From assembly GCA_023435855.1 (NCBI GenBank), contig JAEZLG010000094.1, positions 1-36,232 of the forward strand: a stretch of 36,232 bases of DNA, in the 5' to 3' direction. Under the pieces are notes generated by a model. It was given only the letters and a program-made list of their open reading frames with translations, ran no database searches and was not told where the DNA came from. This stretch comes from Bacillota bacterium (GTDB taxonomy: Bacteria > Bacillota > Clostridia > Christensenellales > CAG-138). The translations under genes were made by a program, and so were the position numbers. This document shows, in pieces, positions 13,665-21,509 of the stretch (within the stretch, counting starts at the first letter, position 1; every line of letters starts with the position of its first letter).

Positions 13665-15263
13665 TTATTCAATGGGTGGGCGCTTATGAACCTGTGTGTT
13701 GGTTATATCGCCTGCTGTAAATCCCGTGCTCGCTTGCTGCTCGCGCAAAAGTCTTTCGCGCCTGCGTTTGGCGCGCGCGATGCGCTCGCGCTCTTTACGC
13801 TCCAAAACCGTTAACACGATAAGCGCGATACCCGCCACCAATGTGAGTATACCGAGAACCAATAGCGCCGTCTTAAGCGCAGTACGCACGGAGCTTCCGA
13901 CACCCAAACCCAGCGCGTCTGAGGCGGGCTCTTCAATAGGTTCCGGTGTCGCGGCAGTCGCCAGGAAGCCGTCGCCCAGATAAGATGCTTTTATATTGGC
14001 GGTATAGGAGTAAGGTGTTCCGGCGGGGTCAGCTAGGTTCAATGTGAAAACGAGGTCGCGCGGTTCGCCAACGTAAATGGTTTGCTCGGTGGACTGCTCG
14101 CCTGCGGGCAGCTCCGACAGCCTATATAGCTCCTGCGCGGTCTGCTCGCTTAAAACAAGATCCTTCATCACGAGCGAACCCGTGTTGACAAACGTGAATT
14201 TTACCTTGATACTGCCTGCTGAATTTAGGGTCTCCAGCACTTCGGCCTTAAAATCGACGCCCAAAAGAGACGGGTCGATGAACTTACGTACAACATAGCT
14301 CTTGGTGGTGTTTTCATAGACTTGGCCGGAATCGGTCGCTGCGCTCACGCTGAAGGCAACGTAGCGTTCCTCCTCGGTCTGCACTTTATAGGTAAGCCTT
14401 GTTCCCTCGCCTACAGCCAAGGAAATGTTTTCCTCCGTTACGGAGTTGCCGAGCTCGTCCTTAACGGTGATGCGGCGAAGCTTCTGGTTTCCGGTGTTGG
14501 TTAGAAGAATCGAGAACGTAACGCCTTCGGCGGTGCTTTTGCCTTGCTCCACCTCGATGGAAAGCTTGGTGTTGACCATGCCGATTCGGACTTCGGTAAT
14601 CGGAGCGGAGGTTTGCGGTTTGCTCTCCCCTTCCGGTGTATAAGTCACGACAGGCGCGCTGCTTACAGTTTCATAGCCCATTTCGAACTCGTAAGGGAAC
14701 TCGTAGGTTTCGCCTGCCGCAATGATAACATCTTTAAAAATAGGGGTCTTCCCCGCGATACCGCTGTCGGTAAGAGATACCTTTTTTAGAGCCACAATAC
14801 CCGTGTTTGTCACTTTATACGTCAAAGTTACCTTCTCGCCCGGAGAGGCGTTGGTGCTTGACGCGGAACGGGTCACTGTAACGCCGCTTTTGCTGCCGCG
14901 GGCAATGACGACGGATGTGGAGCCGCTTTTCTGCTCGCCGTTTTCCGTCCAGGAAAGGTCAAAAGTAAGCGAAACGCCTAAAAATTGGTCGGGAATAGTT
15001 GCTGTCACGGAAAAGGTTTTGCTTTCGCCCGGGTTTATAATGACTCCTGAGGTGTCAAACAAAAGCTGATAGGGATTGGAGATGGCGATGTTCTCAATTG
15101 CCGCTTCGCCGTCATTGGTTACGGTAACGGAAATGCGCGACTCTCCTTGCACTGCGAGCATGGCGGGATCGGCGCTTGCCGTTATGGTCGCCGCGAGCGC
15201 AAACTGCGGCAAAGCGGCAATAAATAGCATAACCGTCACAAACGCATACAATCTTTTTTTCAT
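13665..15263 (-). CDS. Membrane-anchored extracellular protein with tandem CARDB/DUF11-like beta domains
   Basis: No precise family recognised. The 532-aa product has a classic signal peptide (MKKRLYAFVTVMLFIAALPQFALA, cleavage after ALA), about four Ig-like beta domains, each with the pattern VTVTNDGEAAIENI / YKVTNTGIVALKKV / ILLTNTGNQKLRRI / FTFVNTGSLVMKDL followed by a PGE-like loop, a short linker, one transmembrane helix (about 468-495) and a basic cytoplasmic tail rich in Arg, Lys and Glu. The repeated NTG core is typical of CARDB and DUF11 adhesion or scaffold domains. The start is the ATG at 15263 with GGGAG ten bases upstream. It is separated from the nadE operon by a 180-base gap holding a putative operator. 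A structural or adhesive role at the cell surface is an inference. Confidence 0.8.
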   Translation of the reverse strand: MKKRLYAFVTVMLFIAALPQFALAATITASADPAMLAVQGESRISVTVTNDGEAAIENIAISNPYQLLFDTSGVIINPGESKTFSVTATIPDQFLGVSLTFDLSWTENGEQKSGSTSVVIARGSKSGVTVTRSASSTNASPGEKVTLTYKVTNTGIVALKKVSLTDSGIAGKTPIFKDVIIAAGETYEFPYEFEMGYETVSSAPVVTYTPEGESKPQTSAPITEVRIGMVNTKLSIEVEQGKSTAEGVTFSILLTNTGNQKLRRITVKDELGNSVTEENISLAVGEGTRLTYKVQTEEERYVAFSVSAATDSGQVYENTTKSYVVRKFIDPSLLGVDFKAEVLETLNSAGSIKVKFTFVNTGSLVMKDLVLSEQTAQELYRLSELPAGEQSTEQTIYVGEPRDLVFTLNLADPAGTPYSYTANIKASYLGDGFLATAATPEPIEEPASDALGLGVGSSVRTALKTALLVLGILTLVAGIALIVLTVLERKERERIARAKRRRERLLREQQASTGFTAGDITNTQVHKRPPIE

Positions 15264-15359
15264 TTGCAGTTCACTCCCCAATACAGCACAAAAGCATCGC
15301 TTTTATATTTAATCACTATGATGGTACATTCGCCAATCCTTGCGTAAAGGTTTTCGCCT

Positions 15360-15389
15360 ATGATTGGTACATTCGTACCAATCATTATA
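15360..15389 (-). promoter_or_regulatory. Palindromic operator overlapping a -10 box for the surface protein gene
   Basis: ATGATTGGTAC (15360-15370) and GTACCAATCAT (15375-15385) form a perfect 11-bp inverted repeat around ATTC. On the minus strand a TATAAT (15389-15384) overlaps its end; the -35 is poor. A partial copy, ATGATGGTACATTCGCCAATC, of which the first 20 bases run from 15318, lies 22 bases further into the leader. The arrangement suggests a repressor or activator site for the gene starting at 15263. Confidence 0.5.
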
Positions 15390-15446
15390 ATCGAAAAGCC
15401 GGCTAAGTGCCACCTTTGCGTGTAAAATACGAAATTTGTTCAAAAA

Positions 15447-16082
15447 TTAGTCTGAAAGCGCAGATAGTCGTAAATACCCTTCTTCTAAAAGTGTGATTGC
15501 GGCGCGGCCGTCGGTAAGCTCGGTAATGTCTTTTTGAAAAGCACTTAACCGCTCCGTAGAAACCATTGCGGAGATTGTCACATCTTCAGCAAATGAACAT
15601 TCAACTTTGCCCGCTTGTTGTCGTACATAGCTTTCCACGGTACCGTAACGCGCATAATCGATACGTATAAAAACGTGGCGTGCAGGGCGCATGTGTACGA
15701 TGCCTGCTGCTAAAACGGCCTCCGATGCCGTACGGGAATAGGCGCGGACAAGCCCGCCTGTACCCAACAGCACACCGCCGAAATAACGCGTCGCAATCAC
15801 AAGCGCATCCGTAACGCCTTTGTTTTTTAATACCTCCATCATCGGCAAGCCCGCAGTTCCGCCCGGCTCTCCGTCGTCGGAAAAACGCGCAGTCTCAAAC
15901 GACGGCCCGAGCGCATAGGCGTAGCAGTTGTGGGTGGCATCCCAATGTTCTTTTCTTATATCCGCAAGATAGCGAAGTGCCTCCTCCTCGTTTATAAGGG
16001 GGAAGCACCTGCCTATAAACCTAGACCGGTTGACACTAAACTCGATGCGCGAGGCGAGGTTTACGGTCGTATAGGGCCGCAT
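15447..16082 (-). CDS. yigZ: YigZ/IMPACT family protein
   Basis: Cytoplasmic protein of 211 aa related to E. coli YigZ and eukaryotic IMPACT, which modulates translation control in yeast and mammals; the bacterial role is not settled. The N-terminal UPF0029 domain shows the signature DDGEPGGTAGLPMMEVL and TRYFGGVLLGTGGLVRAYS. The C-terminal ferredoxin-like domain (about 135-205, DUF1949) is present, so the protein is full length. It begins 1 base after tyrS, with GAGGG inside the tyrS end, which suggests translational coupling as the last gene of nadE-tyrS-yigZ. Confidence 0.93.
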   Translation of the reverse strand: MRPYTTVNLASRIEFSVNRSRFIGRCFPLINEEEALRYLADIRKEHWDATHNCYAYALGPSFETARFSDDGEPGGTAGLPMMEVLKNKGVTDALVIATRYFGGVLLGTGGLVRAYSRTASEAVLAAGIVHMRPARHVFIRIDYARYGTVESYVRQQAGKVECSFAEDVTISAMVSTERLSAFQKDITELTDGRAAITLLEEGYLRLSALSD

Positions 16083-16083
16083 G

Positions 16084-17310
16084 TTACGCCCTCATAATGC
16101 GCACGAAGCCCTTTTTGCCTTTACGCAAGATAACGCCTTGCTCAAGCGAATTTTCGCTAAGAGTAAAATAAACGTCACTCACCTTTTCTTCATCCGCAAA
16201 CACCGCGCCGCTCTCAATCATGCGTCGGGCATCGGACTTGCTCATGCAAAGCTTGCCGAGAACGAGAAGGTCCGTTACGCGAAGTCCGGTCTCCTCGACT
16301 TGGCTTTGCGTGAGTGCCACGGTAGGCATATTTTCAAGGTTGCTGCCGCCGCCGAATAATGCCTCTGCGGCGGTTTTCGCTTTCGTTGCTTCCTCCGTGC
16401 CGTGCACCTGTTCTGTAAGCGTATAAGCAAGCACGCTCTTGGCGTTGTTGAGTTTAGATCCACCTTCCTTGCAGAGCGCTTCAATCTCTTCAAGCGGCAA
16501 GAATGTCAAAAGGCATAAGCAAGTTTTCACGTCGGCGTCGTCTACGTTGCGCCAGTACTGATAAAAATCGTATACGGGCGTTTTTTCTTTATCGAGCCAG
16601 AGGGCACCCTTCTCGGTCTTACCCATCTTCTTGCCCTCACTCGTTGTCAAAAGCGCTGTGGTGAGCGCGAAAGCGGGGCGCTGCTCCTTTCGGCGTATTA
16701 AATCAGCGCCGCCTAAGATATTGCTCCACTGGTCGTCGCCGCCCATTTGAAGCACACAGTTATACTCTTGGTTGAGCACTAAAAAGTCGTAACTTTGCAT
16801 GAGCATGTAGCTCATTTCAAAGAAGGTAAGCCCTTTTTCCATGCGCTGCTTATAACATTCGGCTGAGAGCATGCGATTTACGGAGAAGTGTACGCCTATA
16901 TCCCGCATGAAATCGAGGAAGTTAAGAGAGCGTAGCCAGCGTGCATTGTTCTCTAAAATCGCCTTCCCGTCAGAAAAGTCGATAAGCTGCGCCATCTGCT
17001 TTTGAAATTGCGCGGCGTTGTTGTCGAGCTCCTCTACGGTCATCATGCGACGCATGTCAGTCTTTCCGGAGGGATCGCCGATGGCGGCGGTGCCGCCGCC
17101 TAAAAGCACGATTGGCCTATGCCCCGCTCGCTGCATATGCGCCATCGTCATAAGCGCCACATAGTGGCCTATGTGGAGGCTGTCGGCAGTTGGGTCAAAG
17201 CCGATGTAGAATGTAACCTTCTCTGTTGCAAGGAGCGCTTTTAACTCTTCCGGGTGCGAGCATTGGCGCGTAAAGCCGCGCGCTTCCAGCACATCGTATA
17301 CGTTTTGCAT
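16084..17310 (-). CDS. tyrS: Tyrosyl-tRNA synthetase
   Basis: Charges tRNA-Tyr with tyrosine in the cytoplasm. The 408-aa class Ic enzyme has the tyrosine-pocket entry FYIGFDPTADSLHIGHY with HIGH-type HIGHY, the GDPSGK block, QMGGDDQWSNI, and the class-defining KKMGKTEKGALW in place of KMSKS. The C-terminal 65 residues match an S4 RNA-binding domain (LGKLCMSKSDARRMIESGAV). GGAG precedes the ATG by about 9 bases. The gap to nadE is only 62 bases and holds no T-box, so tyrosine-level control by the usual tRNA-sensing leader is absent. Confidence 0.97.
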   Translation of the reverse strand: MQNVYDVLEARGFTRQCSHPEELKALLATEKVTFYIGFDPTADSLHIGHYVALMTMAHMQRAGHRPIVLLGGGTAAIGDPSGKTDMRRMMTVEELDNNAAQFQKQMAQLIDFSDGKAILENNARWLRSLNFLDFMRDIGVHFSVNRMLSAECYKQRMEKGLTFFEMSYMLMQSYDFLVLNQEYNCVLQMGGDDQWSNILGGADLIRRKEQRPAFALTTALLTTSEGKKMGKTEKGALWLDKEKTPVYDFYQYWRNVDDADVKTCLCLLTFLPLEEIEALCKEGGSKLNNAKSVLAYTLTEQVHGTEEATKAKTAAEALFGGGSNLENMPTVALTQSQVEETGLRVTDLLVLGKLCMSKSDARRMIESGAVFADEEKVSDVYFTLSENSLEQGVILRKGKKGFVRIMRA

Positions 17311-17372
17311 GTTTGTTTCTCCAAGTTATTTAGTAAAGACAGCTTAACACAAGGAAATAGGTGTTTCAATCG

Positions 17373-19151
17373 TTAAGGCTGTTCAACGATTCGTTCGTAT
17401 TCATGAAGCCATGTTTGCCCTATCATGTCCGAGGGCATGGTGAACACACTGGGGCTAATGGAAAGCAAAATACAAGGAGCCTCAGGTGCACAGTTGCGCT
17501 TGAACTGCTGGGAGAAAAAGCGCTTCAAGAATATGCCGAGTGTCTTATATACGGTCTCAGGGTCAAAGGAAAACGCGTTGCACGCGAGTGTATAAAGCTC
17601 GTGCGGGCTTTTTTTGTTGACGAGCATGTGGAAGATAAAAAAGTCGTGCAGCTCATAGGGGCCTACGATTTTTTCCGTCTGCTGCTCCTGCTTACCCTCC
17701 ACGAGCGGCCAAAGTTCAGGGCTTACGGGGGTTAATAAAATGTCTTCGAGGAGGCTTTGCACCTCGGGGAAGCGCGTTTGCGCTCTTTTAATAACAAGGC
17801 GCAGAACCGTTTTGGGGATTGATGCATTCACGTCGTACTGTGCAAGATGGTCGCCGCCGAATGTCGTCCAACCGAGCGCCGATTCCGAAAGATCCCCTGT
17901 TCCTACATCTAAAAGACCATCCATATTGGAGATCGACAAGAGTATTTTTGTGCGCTCCCGCGCCTGCACATTTTCAAAAACTGTGTTGCGCCCCGAAGCG
18001 GCACTGTAACCGATGTCTTTGAAATGCTGTTCGCAAGCAGGGCGGATATCAATCTCACGGAAACTGCAGCCGAGGCCCTCTATGAGTGCACGGGCATTGT
18101 TTTTGGTGCGCTCGGAGCTGCCAAACCCCGGCATGGATACGCCGAGCACGCTGTCGCGCTTTAATCCCATTTGATCGGCTGCGGCGCAGGCAGCCAAAAG
18201 TGCAAGCGTGCTGTCCGCACCGCCCGAAACGCCGATTACAAAGCCTTTCCCGTTTATAAAAGAAAGCCGTCTTGAAAGCGCAGTCGCTTGCAAGGATAAA
18301 ATGCGATCGAGCTCTCCGTTCGCTTCGTCGGGGTCGTTTGATAGGTAAAGCTCGCTTTTGCTTCGCTGCTCTACATAGGGTTCAAACGGGAAAAGGGCAC
18401 CGCTGTCGACATCTGCATAAAGGAATGTCTCGTCGCCGAAAGCGGCTTTTGCTTCGAGTACCTCGCCGCCTGCTGCGATGGCGCAAAACCCGTCAAACAC
18501 GAACGAACTTGTGGATTCTCCCGCGTTAGGCGAGGCATAGGCGACCGCTGAACCCGTTCGCGCGGAGTAGGCGGCAAGCTTGCGTTTAATTTCGTTAAAA
18601 CTCCCGGCCGTAGCGTTGAGTGAGGATGGCATTAATATGGTATAACCCGCGTGCGGCTTTGCGCGCAAGAACAGCTCGTTTCCGAAGCATACGGCTACGC
18701 GCGGGAACGGTGCCAATGCGATTTCCGAGCCATCATCGTAATCCACATCCGGTAAAAAGCCAAACGGTGCTTTGGCGCAGGATGAAGGCAGAATGGCGTA
18801 AACACGCGGTCCGCGAATGAGTGCTACGCAGGAGCGAACACGGCCGTTTAAAAGATACGGAAGCCCTACCGCCGTGGTGACGCGCGTAAATTTAACCGCC
18901 TCAACGATATCGCGCAGCGCCTTTTGCGCGGCATTCAAAACGATAGGCTGTCGCGTAAGCGAACCGAGTGTTGCACCCGTCAGGCAAAGCTCCGGCAGCA
19001 CGAGATAGTCTGCTGATATCTCGTCTGCCTTCAGGATGCAATCAATTATCGCCTGCGCGTTTTTTGTTACATCACTCAAGGTGAGAACCGGGGAGGCCGC
19101 GGCCAAGCGCACATGGTTGGAGGCGGCGTAAGAATGGAGTGCCTGCTGCAT
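17373..19151 (-). CDS. nadE: NAD+ synthase with N-terminal glutaminase-like (nitrilase) domain
   Basis: Last step of NAD synthesis: nicotinate adenine dinucleotide is amidated using ATP, with ammonia from glutamine in two-domain enzymes. The 592-aa product has a nitrilase-fold domain (1 to about 275) and an ATP-pyrophosphatase domain starting at GVSGGADSTLALL (about 310) with the later LDVGTGDLSESALGWTTFGGDH and SPELWPL motifs. In the glutaminase triad Glu54 (LPELCLTG) and Cys155 (RVAVCFGNEL) are visible, but the usual Pro-Lys-x-x-Leu-Pro lysine is not in place (the region reads YAILPSSCAKAPFGFLP) and CEDLW is changed to CFGNEL. The length is a little below the usual 640 or so. GAGGG precedes the ATG by about 8 bases. 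It heads the operon with tyrS and yigZ. Confidence 0.9.
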   Translation of the reverse strand: MQQALHSYAASNHVRLAAASPVLTLSDVTKNAQAIIDCILKADEISADYLVLPELCLTGATLGSLTRQPIVLNAAQKALRDIVEAVKFTRVTTAVGLPYLLNGRVRSCVALIRGPRVYAILPSSCAKAPFGFLPDVDYDDGSEIALAPFPRVAVCFGNELFLRAKPHAGYTILMPSSLNATAGSFNEIKRKLAAYSARTGSAVAYASPNAGESTSSFVFDGFCAIAAGGEVLEAKAAFGDETFLYADVDSGALFPFEPYVEQRSKSELYLSNDPDEANGELDRILSLQATALSRRLSFINGKGFVIGVSGGADSTLALLAACAAADQMGLKRDSVLGVSMPGFGSSERTKNNARALIEGLGCSFREIDIRPACEQHFKDIGYSAASGRNTVFENVQARERTKILLSISNMDGLLDVGTGDLSESALGWTTFGGDHLAQYDVNASIPKTVLRLVIKRAQTRFPEVQSLLEDILLTPVSPELWPLVEGKQEQQTEKIVGPYELHDFFIFHMLVNKKSPHELYTLACNAFSFDPETVYKTLGIFLKRFFSQQFKRNCAPEAPCILLSISPSVFTMPSDMIGQTWLHEYERIVEQP

Positions 19152-19189
19152 ACATTCACCCTCTTATCGAATTTTTACAACTTATATTT

Positions 19190-19218
19190 ATTATACCATT
19201 TGGTACATCGACGCGCAA
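19190..19218 (-). promoter_or_regulatory. Promoter for the nadE operon
   Basis: On the minus strand a perfect TATAAT (19195-19190) follows TTGCGC (19218-19213) with a 17-base spacer. About 40 bases separate it from the nadE start. Confidence 0.65.
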
Positions 19219-19261
19219 ACACGCCGGTTCCCCCTATTTCGCAGAGTTTCACGCCGTTTGT

Positions 19262-19294
19262 TTGACAGTTTTTTCGTACGTGATTCCCTATGAT
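19262..19294 (+). promoter_or_regulatory. spoIIE promoter with 21-bp spacing
   Basis: TTGACA (19262-19267) and TATGAT (19289-19294) are 21 bases apart. Over-long spacing of this kind is known for the Spo0A-dependent spoIIE and spoIIG promoters of Bacillus subtilis. The TTTGACA at 19261-19267 is one base from a 0A box (TTCGACA). The predicted start leaves a 40-base leader before the spoIIE ATG. Confidence 0.5.
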
Positions 19295-19341
19295 GGTAAT
19301 GGACGTGCTTTTATATCTATACATACGGCAGGTGACGGCGC

Positions 19342-21084
19342 ATGCACGAGGCTGTGCTTAGGCTCAAAAGCCAACTCATCCCCTATCTTAAACGCCGCGC
19401 GTTCTCCTTTGAGCTTGCAGAGCTTGTGCTGTCGGCACTTTTGGGTTCGTCGGCTTATGGCTTAAGCGGGCTTTCCCCGCTTAGCATAGCCTGTGTCGCC
19501 GCGGTATTTTTATGCGGTGTTAACCCGTATTACGCGCTCACGGGTGCAGTCGCGGGAGCGCTTATCGGAGGAAACTATGCCTCCGCAGCCGCATGCGCGC
19601 TTTTTGCTGCTGCAAGTATAGGTATTGGGGCGTGGCGCGGGAGTCTTAAAAACCGAGAAAAGCTGGCGCTTCTTCTCGCTGCGCAACTTGTTCTTATGCC
19701 CGTGTTTTATATGCGCTCGCTTGAAAGCGCCATGATTGGGCTTTCAAACGCCATTCTTGCAATACTCGCTGCCGCAGCGCTCAAACACGCGCGCGCGGCA
19801 TTTGAGGCGACAATTAAAAAGCGGATGCTGAGTAACGCCGAGCAGGCTTCGCTTGTAGCGCTCGGGGCATTTATCGTGTTTTCGTTGCGTGATTTTTCGC
19901 TGCTTCAAGTAGGCATCGGTGCGGTGTTTGCTACGCTTTTCTCTCTCGTTTCGGCGGGTATGAAAGGGCCTGTCGCAGTTGCCGCGTCGGTGGTGTTCGG
20001 CTTAAGCTGTATGCTTGCGGGCGGGGCAAGCATGTTGTTTATGGGAACGCTTGCGGCCTGTACGTTATGCGCTTCCTTTTTAATGCGATCCGGACGATGG
20101 GGGGTTGCGGCGGGCTTTTTCGTGCCTGCAGCGCTTTTTTCGTATTTTGTCGGCGGTATAAATTCCCTTTCCGTATGGGAGGCGGGGTTTGGCTGCGGCT
20201 TTTTTGCGTTGTTACCGCAAAAAGCGTTTCGTTCCATGGCCTCCGCTGCGCTGCCTGCTGAGGATGAACGCTTTAAACGGGCACTTATCACCACGCGTGC
20301 GCGGTTGGACGATCTTTCAAGCGTCGTCGCTCGTCTAAGTACGCTTTTTGACCCGGATGATGAGGCGCAAGGCTTTCTTTATAGGCAAATGAACGGTATA
20401 TGCGGTGCGCTCCGCTCGCTTGCGGAAAACTCCTATCCCGATAAGCGGCCATACAAGCGCTATGAGATACGCGTCGGTGCGGCAGCCTGCCCTAAGGCGG
20501 GCAATGTTGAAACCGGCGACAGCATGGGCATGCGCGAGGCGGGCGGGAGCCTTCTTATGATGCTAAGCGACGGCATGGGCACGGGTGAGGCAGCGCATAA
20601 GGAAAGTGCCGCGGCAGTGGCTCTTTTGGGGGATTTATTAAGCGTAGGCTATGAGCTTGAAAACGCGCTTGAATGCGTGAACATGCTTTTGCTGCTGCGC
20701 CAAAAAAACGATATGTATGCTACGCTCGACGCGGCATGCATCGACCTTAAAACAGGTTCTGCTCAATTTGTAAAATTCGGTGCGCCGCCAAGCTATATAT
20801 TGCGCGACGGGAAGGTAATCACCGTGTATGCCGAGGCAATACCCATGGGCGTTATGAAGGAGGCGCACGCAGCTATACAAAGTGCCGCGCTCAAACATGG
20901 CGATGCACTTGTTTTGATGACTGACGGAGCGTTTGATGCTCTCGGTACAGATCTTTTTGCGTCGCTTTTGGAGCACGTGTATGCGGCTAACACCGCAGAT
21001 GATGCTGCAAATGCACTGTTAAAATGCGCGCGAGAGAAAAGCGGTGCGGATGATATGACGATATTGGTTGCACGGATCGTGTAA
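19342..21084 (+). CDS. spoIIE: Stage II sporulation protein E-type PP2C phosphatase
   Basis: SpoIIE dephosphorylates the anti-anti-sigma factor SpoIIAA, which frees sigma F in the forespore, and also takes part in polar septation. The N-terminal half (about 20-300) is a chain of roughly ten hydrophobic helices; the C-terminal half is a PPM/PP2C serine phosphatase. The SpoIIE-specific motif LSDGMGTGEAAHKES (about 412-426) and the final LMTDGAFDALG and ADDMTILVARI metal-binding motifs are present. At 580 aa it is shorter than the roughly 800 aa of Bacillus SpoIIE, mainly through a reduced central region. The ATG at 19342 has AGGTGA about 6 bases upstream. It lies divergent from nadE, and its stop codon is the first part of hairpin element copy B. 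Confidence 0.9.
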   Translation: MHEAVLRLKSQLIPYLKRRAFSFELAELVLSALLGSSAYGLSGLSPLSIACVAAVFLCGVNPYYALTGAVAGALIGGNYASAAACALFAAASIGIGAWRGSLKNREKLALLLAAQLVLMPVFYMRSLESAMIGLSNAILAILAAAALKHARAAFEATIKKRMLSNAEQASLVALGAFIVFSLRDFSLLQVGIGAVFATLFSLVSAGMKGPVAVAASVVFGLSCMLAGGASMLFMGTLAACTLCASFLMRSGRWGVAAGFFVPAALFSYFVGGINSLSVWEAGFGCGFFALLPQKAFRSMASAALPAEDERFKRALITTRARLDDLSSVVARLSTLFDPDDEAQGFLYRQMNGICGALRSLAENSYPDKRPYKRYEIRVGAAACPKAGNVETGDSMGMREAGGSLLMMLSDGMGTGEAAHKESAAAVALLGDLLSVGYELENALECVNMLLLLRQKNDMYATLDAACIDLKTGSAQFVKFGAPPSYILRDGKVITVYAEAIPMGVMKEAHAAIQSAALKHGDALVLMTDGAFDALGTDLFASLLEHVYAANTADDAANALLKCAREKSGADDMTILVARIV

Positions 21085-21321
21085 GCGCTTTGCGCTTCGC
21101 TGGCATGGCTTGCGAGCCATGCCAGCGAGGCCCTTCGGGGGGTTGCACATCCGCCTGTCGCGCTTCAGCGCTCCCACCCTACGGGTACTACTGATGTCGC
21201 CTTCGGCGACAATTAAGGTTGCGGGCGGCGGATGTGATAGGTACGAAATCCTTCGGATTTCATCCGTTTTGACGCGCGTGTCGTCAAAGCCGGAAGGAAA
21301 TTAAGAGGGGCGCCTCTTAAT
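21083..21321 (+). repeat. Dispersed multi-hairpin element, copy B
   Basis: Same order of stems as the element at 4785-5069: AAGCGC 21083-21088/21092-21097; 11-bp stem 21097-21107/21118-21128; outer stem CACATCCGCC 21146-21155/21227-21236 enclosing GCGC 21160-21163/21168-21171, ACCC/GGGT 21176-21186 and TGTCGCC/GGCGACA 21195-21211; GAAATCC 21245-21251/GGATTTC 21255-21261; TTTGACG 21268-21274/CGTCAAA 21282-21288; ATTAAGAGG 21300-21308/CCTCTTAAT 21313-21321. The core from GGGTACTACTG to the end of the outer stem is almost identical to copy A. The stem at 21268-21288 has a 7-base loop where copy A carries three more hairpins. Confidence 0.8.
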
Positions 21322-21451
21322 GATCTCCCAAGAGTTTGTTGCCACAGTGGATGCCCCGCTTCGGTTGGTCGTACTGGCCGGAGGCTTACTTATGCATTCG
21401 TCAGCTAGAAATTGTTTATTGAAATTTGGTCACTTTGTCACAATTCAGTTC

Positions 21452-21480
21452 TTCAAAGCGTGCGAGCCTGATGATATAAT
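21452..21480 (+). promoter_or_regulatory. Promoter for the LOG-family gene
   Basis: TTCAAA (21452-21457) and a perfect TATAAT (21475-21480) are 17 bases apart, 30 bases before the ATG. The 130 bases between the hairpin element and this promoter show no further structure or gene. Confidence 0.7.
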
Positions 21481-21509
21481 ACTGGTATCAAGAGGAAGGG
21501 CTCTCGTAC

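Noticed and set aside
17311..17372. A T-box leader before tyrS
   Set aside because: The gap is only 62 bases, without specifier stem, T-box sequence or terminator.
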